DNA of 41,682 nt from Streptomyces rubellomurinus (GCF_000961885.1 NZ_JZKH01000078.1:1-41682); one strand, 5' to 3'. Counted from the first letter of the stretch, positions 17,326 through 25,606 are shown. Notes: generated from the letters alone by a model not told the origin. Numbers and translations: made by a program.

Positions 17326-17349
17326 ACCAGTGAATTGGAATTCACCGGT
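17326..17349. promoter_or_regulatory. Palindrome in the ACP operon leader
   Basis: The arms GTGAATT (17330-17336) and AATTCAC (17339-17345) surround GG, with outer ACC/GGT pairing after one mismatch. The 12-mer GGAATTCACCGG inside it (17337-17348) recurs at 20191-20202 in the leader of the transacylase unit. It is a candidate operator or RNA hairpin. Confidence 0.5.
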
Positions 17350-17410
17350 TGCGCCGGACGGCGCCGGCGAATTGACGCCCGGGCATATTCCCCGCGGCGC
17401 TTCATGACAG

Positions 17411-17463
17411 TTTCTAACAATTCCGTTCGGGTGCCCGCAAGAACCGCTGCAGCAAGCTGCCAG
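17411..17463 (-). promoter_or_regulatory. Candidate promoter with dyad operator for the polyketide unit
   Basis: On the minus strand, CTGGCAGCTTGCTGCAGC begins at 17463. Exactly 23 nt from its first base is TTGCGG (17435-17440), then an 18-nt spacer and TAGAAA (17411-17416). The dyad core is GCAGC-TT-GCTGC. A 31-nt block (17433-17463) matches 20256-20286 except at six positions. The site sits just downstream of the IclR stop codon. Confidence 0.68.
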
Positions 17464-17496
17464 AGCAGCCGGTAACCCTTCGGATGCGTCCGGTTG

Positions 17497-18249
17497 TTAC
17501 CTGATCAGACCTTCGGACAGCTGAACCGCCGCATCGACCAGCTCGTTGGCGAAGCGGCGGGCCGGCGTCCTGGTCAGGGTCGCCACCGGTCCGTCCAGGG
17601 TGACGGCGGCGACGACCCGGTTCCCGTACCCGCGCACCGGCACGGCCAGCGAGGCCACCCCCGCCTCGCCCGCGCCCAGGCTCTGCGCCCAGCCCTGCCG
17701 GCGCACCCCGGCCAGGGTCGCGGCGCCGAACCCGGCCCCGCGCAGCCCCTGGTGCAGGACGTCCGGATCCTCCCAGGCCAGCAGCACCTGCGCGGCGGCG
17801 CCGACCTTCATCGGCAGCGCCGCGCCGACCACCGACCGGGCCGGCCCGCGGCGCTCGGCGGCCTCCGCCGAGAACACGCAGACCCGCAGGTCGCCCTGCC
17901 GGCGGTAGAGCCGGGCGCTGGCGCCGGTGCGGTCGCGCAGCGCCTCCAGGACGGGACCGGCCCCGATCACCAGCCGGTCCCGGCCGGCCTCCACCGCCAA
18001 CTCGCCCAGCCGGGGCCCGAGGACGAACCGGCCCTGCCGGTCCCGGGTGAGCAGCCGCAGGTTCTCCAGCGCCACCGCGAGCCGGTGCACGGTCGGCCGG
18101 GCGAGCCCGGTGACCTCGGTCAGGGTGCGCAGCGAGGCCGGCCCGCGGGCCAGCACGCCGAGCAGTTGGTCGGCCTTGTCGAGCACGCCGACCCCGCTGC
18201 TGTCCGCAGCCGCGCGGCCGACCGTCCTCGTTCCCCCCGTGGACCGCAT
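17497..18249 (-). CDS. IclR-family transcriptional regulator
   Basis: 250 residues. The N-terminal winged helix-turn-helix has SLRTLTEVTGLARPTVHRLA near 40-60 and RFVLGPRLGELA. The C-terminal effector domain includes AGEAGVASLAVPVRGYGNRV. It is the third gene of the transacylase/thioesterase unit, with the start 3 bp after the thioesterase stop codon. IclR proteins are usually dimeric repressors or activators that sense small organic acids. Because its own unit carries the shared promoter module, it could control the cluster and itself. The target site is not proven. Confidence 0.9.
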   Translation of the reverse strand: MRSTGGTRTVGRAAADSSGVGVLDKADQLLGVLARGPASLRTLTEVTGLARPTVHRLAVALENLRLLTRDRQGRFVLGPRLGELAVEAGRDRLVIGAGPVLEALRDRTGASARLYRRQGDLRVCVFSAEAAERRGPARSVVGAALPMKVGAAAQVLLAWEDPDVLHQGLRGAGFGAATLAGVRRQGWAQSLGAGEAGVASLAVPVRGYGNRVVAAVTLDGPVATLTRTPARRFANELVDAAVQLSEGLIR

Positions 18250-18252
18250 CGG

Positions 18253-19002
18253 TCAGGCCAGTCTGGCAGCCAGGTCGCGCACCAGCGCGTCCCGCTGCCC
18301 GTTCAGGTAGAAGTGGTCGCCGGGGAGCACCGACAGCTCGAACCCCTCGGTGGTGACGTCCGCCCAGGCCCGCATGTCCTCCGGTCGGATCCCGGGGTCG
18401 CGGTCCCCCGTGTAGGCCGCCACCGGGCAGTGCACCGGGTGGGCGGGCCGCGGTTGGTAGGTGCCGACGATCCGGAAGTCGGCCCGGATCGCGGGCATCA
18501 CCAGGTCGTACAGGTCCGGGTCGGCCAGCAGGTCGGCGTCGGTGCCGCCGAGCCGGCGGACCTCCTCGACGATCGCCGGGTCACCGCCCAGGTACGCCTC
18601 CTTGGGCTGGACCCGGTGCGGCGCCATCCGGGACGAGACGTACAGGCCGGAAAGCCGGACGCCATGCAGGTTCTCCAACCGCAGCGCGACCTCGTAGGCC
18701 AGCGAGGCGCCCATGCTGTGCCCGAACAGCGCGACCGGCACGTCGACCAGCGGCAGCAGCGCGGCGGTCACCGCGTCGGCCAGCGCCGGCATGCTCTCGA
18801 TGCACGGCTCGGCGATCCGCTCCTGGCGGCCGGGGTAGCGCGCCGCCAACAGCTCGACGCCCGGGCCGAGTTGCTGCGCCCAGGGGTGGAAGACGGAGGC
18901 CGTCCCGCCCGCGTGCGGCAGGCACACCAGCCGCCCGGTCGGCCGCCCGGCGGGGGCGGGGTAGCGCCGGAACCAGGCGCTGTCGACGGTGGTGACGGTC
19001 AT
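18253..19002 (-). CDS. Type II (editing) thioesterase
   Basis: 249 residues, alpha/beta hydrolase of the GrsT/RifR class. N-terminal LVCLPHAGGTAS is the family signature. The nucleophile is Ser96 in FGHSMGAS, followed later by TGDRDPGI (acid region) and PGDHFYL (catalytic His). Such enzymes clear wrong acyl groups from carrier proteins of peptide or polyketide synthetases. The ATG at 19002 overlaps the transacylase stop codon (ATGA). Confidence 0.94.
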   Translation of the reverse strand: MTVTTVDSAWFRRYPAPAGRPTGRLVCLPHAGGTASVFHPWAQQLGPGVELLAARYPGRQERIAEPCIESMPALADAVTAALLPLVDVPVALFGHSMGASLAYEVALRLENLHGVRLSGLYVSSRMAPHRVQPKEAYLGGDPAIVEEVRRLGGTDADLLADPDLYDLVMPAIRADFRIVGTYQPRPAHPVHCPVAAYTGDRDPGIRPEDMRAWADVTTEGFELSVLPGDHFYLNGQRDALVRDLAARLA

Positions 19003-19943
19003 GCGGGCTGCTCCTGCGCGGCCTCGACCAGCTTCCGGAGGGCGTCCGGGCCGTCGACGGCCGCCAGTGCCGTGCCGGGCGAGATCCGGCGGATCAGCCC
19101 GTTGAGCGTCTTGCCCGGGCCGAGCTCGATCAGCCGGGTGCAGCCGAGTTCCTCGGTGAGGGTGTGGACGCTCTCCTCCCAGCGCACCGGGGAGGTCAGC
19201 TGGCCGACGGCCAGGGCGGGCCAGTCGCAGTCCCCGCGGTAGGCGCGGGCGTCGGTGTTGGCGACCACCGGCGGGTGCTCCGGCGCGAACCGGGCCTCGG
19301 CCAGCGCGGCGGCCAGCTGCTCGGCGGCGGGCGCCATGTACGGGCTGTGGAAGGCACCGCCGACCGCCAGGTTGATCAGCTTGGCGCCGATCTCCGGGGC
19401 CCGCTTCCCGGCCTGCTCGATGCCGTCGCGCGAGCCGGAGAGCACCACCTGGCCGGGGGCGTTCATGTTCGCCACCCAGACCTCGACGCCGTCCGCGCGC
19501 ATCGACTCGACCAGCTCCGAGACCTTCTCCAGCGGGGCCGCCACCAGGACGCCCATGGTGCCGTCCACCGCCTCGGCGGCGGCGCGCATCGCCCGCCCGC
19601 GGGCGGCCACCAGCCGGGCGCCGTCCGCGAGGCCGAGCGCGCCGGCGGCCACCAGGGCGGTGTACTCGCCGAGGCTGTGCCCGGCGTAGCCGGCCACCTC
19701 CGCCACCAGGCCGGCCCGGCGGGCCTCGTCGTGGGCCATCACCGAGACGGCGAACACCGCCAGCTGGGCGAGGTCGGTGCGCCGCAGCAGGTCGGCGTCG
19801 GTGCGCAGCAGCAGCTCCTCGACGTCCTCGCCGGCGTGCCGCGAGATCTCCTCCACCAGGCCCCAGGCCTCGGTGTCGCGCCACGGGGCGCCCATCTCCT
19901 GCTTCTGCGTCCCCTGCCCGGGAAACACCAGACCGATCGTCAC
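18999..19943 (-). CDS. Malonyl-CoA:ACP transacylase (FabD-like)
   Basis: 314 residues. VFPGQGTQ is at 6-13, the active serine is Ser90 in GHSLGEY, and His199 lies in GAFHSPYM, a malonyl-selective pattern. It should load malonyl units on one or both ACPs. The GTG at 19943 is preferred over the GTG at 19958, because the GAGGGTGGG between them is a good ribosome binding site. It is the first gene of its unit, behind a leader of about 285 nt from the candidate promoter at 20234-20286. A pathway-dedicated FabD is unusual for type II PKS clusters, which often borrow the housekeeping enzyme. Confidence 0.94.
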   Translation of the reverse strand: MTIGLVFPGQGTQKQEMGAPWRDTEAWGLVEEISRHAGEDVEELLLRTDADLLRRTDLAQLAVFAVSVMAHDEARRAGLVAEVAGYAGHSLGEYTALVAAGALGLADGARLVAARGRAMRAAAEAVDGTMGVLVAAPLEKVSELVESMRADGVEVWVANMNAPGQVVLSGSRDGIEQAGKRAPEIGAKLINLAVGGAFHSPYMAPAAEQLAAALAEARFAPEHPPVVANTDARAYRGDCDWPALAVGQLTSPVRWEESVHTLTEELGCTRLIELGPGKTLNGLIRRISPGTALAAVDGPDALRKLVEAAQEQPA

Positions 19944-20185
19944 GGACCCACCCTCCACCCATCATGTGTCGATGCCGGACGGCGCCGGCGAGAACTCCGG
20001 GCGGAGGACCGGACCCCGTTCGGGGGAAGACGGGGATCCGGGCCTCCGTCATCGGTCGTCGGAGCGCCTGCCTCCCTGCGCCGGGGCCGGGGGAAGGGCC
20101 CGCGCGGGTGCCGGCGGTCCGGCCGGGACCGAGAGGTGAGGCTCCCGGACGCCGAACGACTCCGACGGGGAATTCAGCGCCCGTA

Positions 20186-20205
20186 CCCCCGGAATTCACC
20201 GGGGG
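20186..20205. promoter_or_regulatory. Hairpin in the transacylase leader
   Basis: Seven-base-pair stem CCCCCGG/CCGGGGG with loop AATTCA. It contains the 12-mer GGAATTCACCGG also found at 17337-17348. It lies between the candidate promoter and the transacylase start, so it would be in the transcript. The region 19944-20233 shows no convincing gene. Confidence 0.45.
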
Positions 20206-20233
20206 CGCCTCGCCGGGCGCAATTCCCGGAACA

Positions 20234-20286
20234 TGTCTAACCGCCGCCGGGGGCGGCCCGCAACAACTGCTACAGGAACCTGCCAG
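20234..20286 (-). promoter_or_regulatory. Candidate promoter with dyad operator for the transacylase unit
   Basis: On the minus strand, CTGGCAGGTTCCTGTAGC begins at 20286. TTGCGG (20258-20263) follows exactly 23 nt from its first base, then an 18-nt spacer and TAGACA (20234-20239). The dyad is CAGG-TT-CCTG. The geometry is identical to the modules at 17411-17463 and 6320-6372. Confidence 0.66.
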
Positions 20287-20413
20287 CCGCAAGGGACGAA
20301 AGTCCCGGCCGGTCGGAGGCGGTTCCGAGACCGGCCGACCGGTATGCCTTCCGCTCGGAATGTCCGCCCTGACGCCCTGGCCGGATTCATTCACTTCGGT
20401 GGCGAACAGACGA

Positions 20414-20456
20414 CGATCCCCGGTGGCGGGCCGTCACAGCCCGCCACCGGGGATCG
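20414..20456 (-). terminator. Terminator of the LuxR-type regulator
   Basis: A perfect inverted repeat: 18-nt arms (20414-20431 and 20439-20456) around a 7-nt loop, 52 bp past the regulator stop codon. It separates the regulator from the promoter of the transacylase unit. Confidence 0.8.
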
Positions 20457-20507
20457 CGATGGGGTGTGGCCCAAATCACGGGCCGATCGTGCGGAGAATA
20501 CGGAGAG

Positions 20508-21521
20508 TCAGCCGCGGCGCGGCGCCGGGGAGCGGCCGCCCGGGACGGCGCCGGAGTCCTCGGCCGTCCGCTGCGGGTACACCCAGCCGGTGTCCGCGCC
20601 CCGCCCGGCCGACCCGGCGGCGACCGGGTTCGGCTGCGCCGCGGCCGGGCTCGGCAGGGCGGCGGCCGGGCTCGGCGAGGCGGTCGGGAGCAGGCCCAGC
20701 TCGAAGGCCCGCGCCCCGGCCTGGAAGCGGGAGTTGGCGCGCAGCAGCTCCATGATCTCGGCCACGTACCGGCGGTACGTGCGCACCGACACCGACAGCT
20801 CGCGGGCCGCGACCTCGTCGGTGACCCCCGCGTTCAGCCAGCCCAGGATCCGCACCGCGAACTCGGTCCGGGCCCGGTCGCCGAAGTCGACGTGCTCGCT
20901 GGCCGGCACCGCGTGCCGCCACACCCCGCCGAACAGCGTGTACAGCGTCCGCAGCACCGAGGGGACGCGGACCAGTGAGGCCTCGCGCACCGCCGCCGAC
21001 GACTCCACGCACACCAGCGCGGAGGTCTCGTCGACCAGCACCGCCTCCAGCATCGGCATCCGGGCCAGCCGGACCTCCACCTGCCGACCGCGCGCCGCCT
21101 GCACCCGCAGGAACTCCCGGTCGAACATCGAGGGCGGACAGAGCAGCCGGACCCGCACGTCACCGCCCCTGGCCGCCAGCAGCCCGTGCAGCGCCAGGTG
21201 GATCGCCTTGGCGTGCAGCGCGTCCGACGCGAACACCACGTCGACCGAGGACCTGGCCCCCGCGATCATCTCCTCTATCGTCCCCAGCACGGTGCCGTCG
21301 TCCGCCGGCACCATGGCGACGGGCGCCTGCCGCGACCTGCGGTCACGGTGCTTCGCCACACTCGCCTCGATCAGGGTGCGGACCTCCAGGAGAGCCTGGA
21401 CCACCTCGTCCCCACCCGCTGGCGCTCCGGCCGTCGCCTGGAGCCCGTCCCCTGCCAGTATCGAATCCGTCAACGGTCCAGCCTCCACGCCCGTTCGAGG
21501 CCGCCCGATCGGCCCCCGCAT
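20508..21521 (-). CDS. LuxR-type helix-turn-helix regulator with TrmB/PLD-like sensor region
   Basis: 337 residues. The middle part (about 70-220: MVPADDGTVLGTIEEMIAGA, then VDVVFASDALHAKAIH) resembles the TrmB/phospholipase-D-like effector region seen in actinobacterial regulators of this type. The helix-turn-helix lies at about 235-275 (WLNAGVTDEVAARELSVSVR, then TYRRYVAEIMELL), followed by a Pro/Ala/Ser-rich tail of about 60 residues. Regulators like this are common cluster-situated activators. It stands alone between two terminator-like or palindromic regions and lacks a copy of the shared promoter module in front. It is the best candidate to bind the dyad sites, with the IclR protein as the alternative. 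Confidence 0.85.
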   Translation of the reverse strand: MRGPIGRPRTGVEAGPLTDSILAGDGLQATAGAPAGGDEVVQALLEVRTLIEASVAKHRDRRSRQAPVAMVPADDGTVLGTIEEMIAGARSSVDVVFASDALHAKAIHLALHGLLAARGGDVRVRLLCPPSMFDREFLRVQAARGRQVEVRLARMPMLEAVLVDETSALVCVESSAAVREASLVRVPSVLRTLYTLFGGVWRHAVPASEHVDFGDRARTEFAVRILGWLNAGVTDEVAARELSVSVRTYRRYVAEIMELLRANSRFQAGARAFELGLLPTASPSPAAALPSPAAAQPNPVAAGSAGRGADTGWVYPQRTAEDSGAVPGGRSPAPRRG

Positions 21522-21936
21522 GGCATTCCGGACACAACAACAATCACTGTTCTCATGACTCCCCCGTCATGGTCACGTCCGGGCATATTTCAGACGTGCC
21601 CGGCCCGGCGAACGTACCACCAGGACCGAGCCGGTCACGCCGGAAAACCCGGCCCCGATCCGGTCGAGTGGGTCCAACTGATCAAATGGACCACGGGCTC
21701 CCCGCCGGGCTCTTTTCGCGGTCGGCGAGCCCGCGACCTGGGGCCGTAGCCGCACGAAAGGGCCCGAGGCGCGATGATCCAGAACCGAGCCGAACGCTAA
21801 CCCGGTCGCCGATGCTCCGTCAACGCAGATCAGATAGGTGATCGATCAACCAAACTGGCTGTAACAAAGGGAATGTGACGCTGCGTCATAGTCGCCGTTT
21901 TCGATCAAGCCGGGCGACTCCGCCGGGGAATGCGTT
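21522..21936. promoter_or_regulatory. Intergenic region with several inverted repeats upstream of the LuxR-type gene
   Basis: 415 bp without a credible gene. Inverted repeats seen are CATGAC-N6-GTCATG (21554-21571), CACGTC-N13-GACGTG (21574-21598) and TGACGC-T-GCGTCA (21876-21888). The first two lie just upstream of the LuxR-type start and could be its control sites. The stretch 21838-21904 is AT-richer than its surroundings. I see no copy of the shared GGCAG promoter module here. Confidence 0.4.
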
Positions 21937-22854
21937 TCAGCCACCGTGGCCGATTGCCGACGCCACCGACGACCGGCCGGGCGCACGCAGCGGCAGCCCC
22001 ATCTGCGTCAGCACCGCCGCCCCCAGCCGCGATTCGGGCCGGCCCAGGTCGTAGGGCAGGTCGAAGTGGTGGCGCTCCGGCTCCACCAGGCTGACCACCG
22101 GCGCGCCCATCCGGCGCGCCACCTCCGCGAAGTCCTCGTGCTGGCGACCGTACTCCCCGGTCTCGTTCCCGCCGCGCGCGATGACCAGCGGCGGCAGGTC
22201 GGGCCGCAGGTGGTGCAGCGGGCTGTTGCGGTACGCGCCGGCCGCGTCCAGGCCGAGGGCGTCGTTGACGTACGTCAGCCGGATCGGCTCCAGGTCGTAC
22301 ACGCCGCTGAGCAGGGCCGCGCCGGCGATCCGCCCGGCCGCGGCGCCCTCCGGGTCCAGCAGCGCCATGACGGCCAGGTGCGCCCCGGCCGAGCTGCCGC
22401 TGAGGTGGATGCGGTCCGGATCCACCCCGAGGGAGGCGGCGTTGGCGGCCAGCCAGCGCACCGCCCGGCGCACCATGGCGACGATGTCGTCCAGCGAGTG
22501 GGCCGGGGCGAGCCCGTAGCCCACGGCGGCGAAGGCGGCGCCGCGGTCGACGAAGTCCGGGGCGGCGAACGCCGAGTCCGACTTGCCGAGCTCCTGCCAG
22601 TACCCGCCGTGGACGAAGACCTGCAGCGGCGCGTCCGGCCCGGGCGCCGGGAAGAAGTCCAGCAGTTCGGGCTCCTCGGGCCCGTACCGGAGGTCCCGGT
22701 GGACGGTCAGCCGGGCCCGGGACGCGGCGCTGTGCCGGGCGTAGCCGGCGAGTTCGCCGGACAGGTCCTCGATGCAGGAGCTCGGCGAGTACGCCACGGC
22801 CAGCTCGGCGTGGTCGAACTCGCGGTAGACGCGGGCGGGGTGGGTCGTGGCCAT
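21937..22854 (-). CDS. Alpha/beta hydrolase, kynurenine-formamidase-like
   Basis: 305 residues. VHGGYWQELGKSDSAF (81-96) carries the HGGYW motif of kynurenine formamidases and related HSL-type esterases. The nucleophile is Ser155 in GSSAG. A C-terminal ERHHFDLPYDL supplies the likely histidine. The family acid region reads ARGGNETGEYGRQHEDF. It could deformylate N-formylkynurenine or hydrolyse another amide or ester. No tryptophan dioxygenase or kynureninase is in the window, so a link to kynurenine is weak. It sits at the cluster edge. The ATG at 22854 precedes the conserved start; the longer open frame upstream reads as low-complexity shadow. Confidence 0.82.
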   Translation of the reverse strand: MATTHPARVYREFDHAELAVAYSPSSCIEDLSGELAGYARHSAASRARLTVHRDLRYGPEEPELLDFFPAPGPDAPLQVFVHGGYWQELGKSDSAFAAPDFVDRGAAFAAVGYGLAPAHSLDDIVAMVRRAVRWLAANAASLGVDPDRIHLSGSSAGAHLAVMALLDPEGAAAGRIAGAALLSGVYDLEPIRLTYVNDALGLDAAGAYRNSPLHHLRPDLPPLVIARGGNETGEYGRQHEDFAEVARRMGAPVVSLVEPERHHFDLPYDLGRPESRLGAAVLTQMGLPLRAPGRSSVASAIGHGG

Positions 22855-23131
22855 CGACTGGATCCTCGGAGTCCTCGGCTGGTCGCGGAGAGTGCCCGCC
22901 ACCGCGCAGGAGTGCGCGCGGCAGCGGTGGGAGGGGTGCGCCGCGGGGCGGTCGACGCCACCGCGCCCGGCGGTGACGGACCGTCCGGCACGGGGCCGGC
23001 AGTTCGAACGGGCCCCAGTACAGCAGCGCCGCGGCCTCCGCGTCGTCGCGCGGCGGGGAACGGGACATGAAGCTGACACGAAACCTGGGCCCGCATCCCG
23101 TACGGACCGTTTCGATACGGACTGCCGGAAT

Positions 23132-23149
23132 GCGGCAGCTGGCTGCCAC
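23132..23149. promoter_or_regulatory. Possible fourth copy of the dyad site
   Basis: GGCAGC-TG-GCTGCC (23134-23147) is a perfect inverted repeat similar to the dyad cores of the three cluster promoters. It lies in the 450-bp region (22855-23304) between the divergent hydrolase and polyprenyl synthase genes. The -35/-10 geometry downstream is not convincing in either direction. Nothing else is seen in this region. Confidence 0.4.
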
Positions 23150-23304
23150 GGGATCGGCGCCGCCGTCACCTTCCTGTCAATCGAACAGACTTGTCCGCCC
23201 GTTGCCGCGGCCCTCCGTAGGGTCGAAGGCCGGGGGTGCAGAGCCCCCGCGCACAGAACCACGAGCAACGCGGGCCCCAGCACGCGGACCGCCGGGAGGG
23301 CCCG

Positions 23305-24369
23305 ATGACCAGCCTCACCACAGGCGACGCGAAGTCCCTTCCACCGCAAGGCCGTTCGGCGCAGCAGCCGGACCGCCTGGTGGACGCGATCACGATCGCC
23401 GACCCGGAGCTGGAGGCCCGGCTGCGCCGCCGCCTCGCCGAGGTCGAGCAGCGCCTGTTGGAGTGCACCCACGGCGACGGCACCGCCCCGGCCGCGGACG
23501 CGACCAGCCACCTGGTCGCCGCCGGCGGCAAGCGGATGCGCCCGCTGCTCGCCCTGCTGGGCGCCGAGTTCGGCGATCCGGGCGCGGCCGGCATCGTCGA
23601 CGCCGCCGTCATCACCGAACTGGTCCACGTCGCCTCGCTGCACCACGACGACGTGATGGACGCGGCCCCGACCCGGCACGGCGCCCCGAGCGTGAACGCC
23701 CGCTGGGGCAACACCATCGCCGTCCTCACCGGGGACCGCCTGCTCGCCCGGATCGCCAAGCTCGCCGCCGGTCTCGGCGACGGCGCCCTGCGGCTCTACG
23801 CGGACACCGCCAACCGGTTGGTCCGCGGCCAGCTCCGCGAGCTGTCCGGCCCGGCCGGCCCCGACGACCAGCCGGCCCACTACTTCGCGGTGATCGCCGA
23901 CAAGTCCGGCTCACTGATCTCCGCCTCGGTGCGCCTCGGCGCCCGCCAGGCCGGCGCGCCGCACTCGGCCGAACTGGCCCTCGCCGAGTTCGGCGAGTAC
24001 CTGGGCACCGCCTTCCAGATCTCCGACGACCTGATCGACATCACCTCGGAGCGCAGCCAGTCCGGCAAGCAGCCCGGCACCGACCTGGCGCTCGGCATCC
24101 CGACGCTGCCCGTCATCTTCGCCCTCAACGACACCGGCGCCGAGGGCCGCGAACTGCGCGAGCTGCTGGAGGACGGCGCCCTGGGCGACGAGGCGCTGCG
24201 CGGCCGGGCCCTCGACCTGCTCCGCTCCTCCCCCGCGCTGAACCAGGCCCGGGCCGTGCTCAACGACCACCTCGACCGGGCCCGCGCCGCGCTGGCCGAG
24301 CTGCCGCCCGGGCCGGCCGTCCCGGCCCTCGCCGCCCTGTGCGACCTGATCACCGACCGCACGGGGTGA
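23305..24369 (+). CDS. Polyprenyl diphosphate synthase (long-chain type)
   Basis: 354 residues, trans-isoprenyl diphosphate synthase. GGKRMRP is near 74-80. The first aspartate-rich motif is DDVMD at 115-119 (LHHDDVMD) and the second is DDLID near 241-245. The small residues ahead of the first motif (VASLHH) suggest a long chain product, as needed for menaquinone side chains. The ATG at 23305 follows GGGAGGG. This is probably a general-metabolism gene and marks the right border of the cluster. An unrelated prenylation role in the cluster has no support, as no prenyltransferase or cyclase is present. Confidence 0.92.
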   Translation: MTSLTTGDAKSLPPQGRSAQQPDRLVDAITIADPELEARLRRRLAEVEQRLLECTHGDGTAPAADATSHLVAAGGKRMRPLLALLGAEFGDPGAAGIVDAAVITELVHVASLHHDDVMDAAPTRHGAPSVNARWGNTIAVLTGDRLLARIAKLAAGLGDGALRLYADTANRLVRGQLRELSGPAGPDDQPAHYFAVIADKSGSLISASVRLGARQAGAPHSAELALAEFGEYLGTAFQISDDLIDITSERSQSGKQPGTDLALGIPTLPVIFALNDTGAEGRELRELLEDGALGDEALRGRALDLLRSSPALNQARAVLNDHLDRARAALAELPPGPAVPALAALCDLITDRTG

Positions 24370-24943
24370 GCACCGCCCAGCAGTGACGGCCCGGTCACGC
24401 TGCGCCGAAGTCCGGCCGGCCCGCGTGTGAGGCCGCGCACAGGGCCCCGGGCGTCTACTGCTCCCGATAGTGGACGGGCCGCGGCCGGGCGCCGCGCGGC
24501 CGCCCCGACCGGGCTCCGGCGCGCCGCCGGGCGGCCGCGCCGGGCCTGAAGAAGCCAGGCCACCGCCCGTACCGGCCTCCGATCCGCCCGGTGCGCCGCG
24601 CTCCCGGACCACACATGCACAAGTCGGACATTTCACCACAAAGCACCTCACAGGCCGCCGTGCGGGAGCCCGCCGGCCACGATCCCCCGTAGTAGCGAGC
24701 GTCTTTGCGACGCGTTCCGGGGCCTGCCAAGAATGGTCCGTCGCCAGGCAGCGCGGCCGGTCCGACCGCCGCGCAGCCCGCCCGCCCCGCCGCCATCCGC
24801 CGGGGCGCCACGGCCGTCCCGGACGGCCGCGCGGGCCCCGCTCACCCGGAGCCCGTGCGATGCCCCGCGCCCGGTGCCACCGGCACGGCGCCGACGGCCC
24901 GCCGGCCCGCCCGGCCCCACGACGGAAAAGGATCGACCGCTCC
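24370..24943. other. 574-bp intergenic region, no gene recognised
   Basis: Very GC-rich, with frames open only through base composition. A lower-GC stretch at about 24610-24660 and a small inverted repeat GCGTC-tttgc-GACGC (near 24699-24713) may belong to the control region of the secreted transglycosylase-like gene. I searched by eye for the conserved boxes of the ydaO (cyclic-di-AMP) riboswitch, which often precedes such genes in streptomycetes, and did not find them. Confidence 0.4.
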
Positions 24944-25606
24944 ATGCAGCTCAGCCATGCCCGCCGCAACTCCCTGATCACCGGCGTCGCCACCCTCGTG
25001 GTCGCCAGCGCCGCCACGGCCGCCCTCGCCATCCCGCAGGTCGGGAACACCACCGTCGACGCCGCCCCCGTGGCCGCCGTCTCGGTGGACGGCAAGCCGG
25101 CCGCCGACCAGGCCCCGGCCGACACCGCTGCCGCTGCCGCCGCCCAGCAGGCCGCCCAGGACGCGCAGGCCGCCGAGGCCAAGGCCCAGGCCGACGCCGC
25201 CGCGCAGGCCGCGCAGGCCGAGGCCGAGGCGAAGGCCCAGGCCGACGCCAAGGCCAAGGCGGACGCCGACGCCGCCGCCTCCCGCTCCCAGGAGCGCCGG
25301 AACCTGAACACTGGCTTCTCCGGCACCCCGCAGCAGATCGCCGCCCAGATCGTCCCGGCCGGCCAGCTGCAGTGCTTCAGCAACATCGTCTTCCACGAGA
25401 GCAGCTGGAACCCGCTCGCCGTCAACGCCTCCTCCGGCGCCTACGGCCTGGTCCAGGCCCTGCCCGGCTCCAAGATGGCCTCCGCCGGCGCCGACTGGCG
25501 CACCAACCCGGCCACCCAGATCAAGTGGGGCCTCGACTACATGAACTCCCGCTACGGCAGCCCCTGCGCCGCGTGGTCGTTCTGGCAGTCCCACCACTGG
25601 TACTAG
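24944..25606 (+). CDS. Secreted transglycosylase-like (SLT/lysozyme-like fold) protein
   Basis: 220 residues. An N-terminal basic stretch and hydrophobic segment (about 8-30, ending ALA) form a signal peptide. Residues 60-120 are an Ala/Gln/Lys/Glu-rich low-complexity, probably coiled-coil, linker. The C-terminal domain (about 125-220) has FHESSWNPLAVN with the catalytic-type Glu, then SGAYGLVQALPGSKM and CAAWSFWQSHHWY, typical of actinomycete lytic transglycosylases and resuscitation-type enzymes. It acts on peptidoglycan outside the membrane. A strong terminator follows. Confidence 0.9.
   Translation: MQLSHARRNSLITGVATLVVASAATAALAIPQVGNTTVDAAPVAAVSVDGKPAADQAPADTAAAAAAQQAAQDAQAAEAKAQADAAAQAAQAEAEAKAQADAKAKADADAAASRSQERRNLNTGFSGTPQQIAAQIVPAGQLQCFSNIVFHESSWNPLAVNASSGAYGLVQALPGSKMASAGADWRTNPATQIKWGLDYMNSRYGSPCAAWSFWQSHHWY

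Noticed and set aside
23305..24369. Polyprenyl synthase as a terpene-pathway gene of the cluster
   Set aside because: No terpene cyclase or prenyltransferase is present, it is on the opposite strand, and its motifs fit a long-chain quinone-type enzyme.
24370..24943. ydaO-type cyclic-di-AMP riboswitch before the transglycosylase-like gene
   Set aside because: Such riboswitches are known before cell-wall hydrolase genes in streptomycetes, but I could not find the conserved boxes; the GGGGTGAG at 24364 belongs to the end of the preceding gene.
23880..25425. Minus-strand frames covering the transglycosylase-like gene and polyprenyl synthase
   Set aside because: Ala/Ser/Gly low-complexity shadows of the plus-strand genes, with no motifs.
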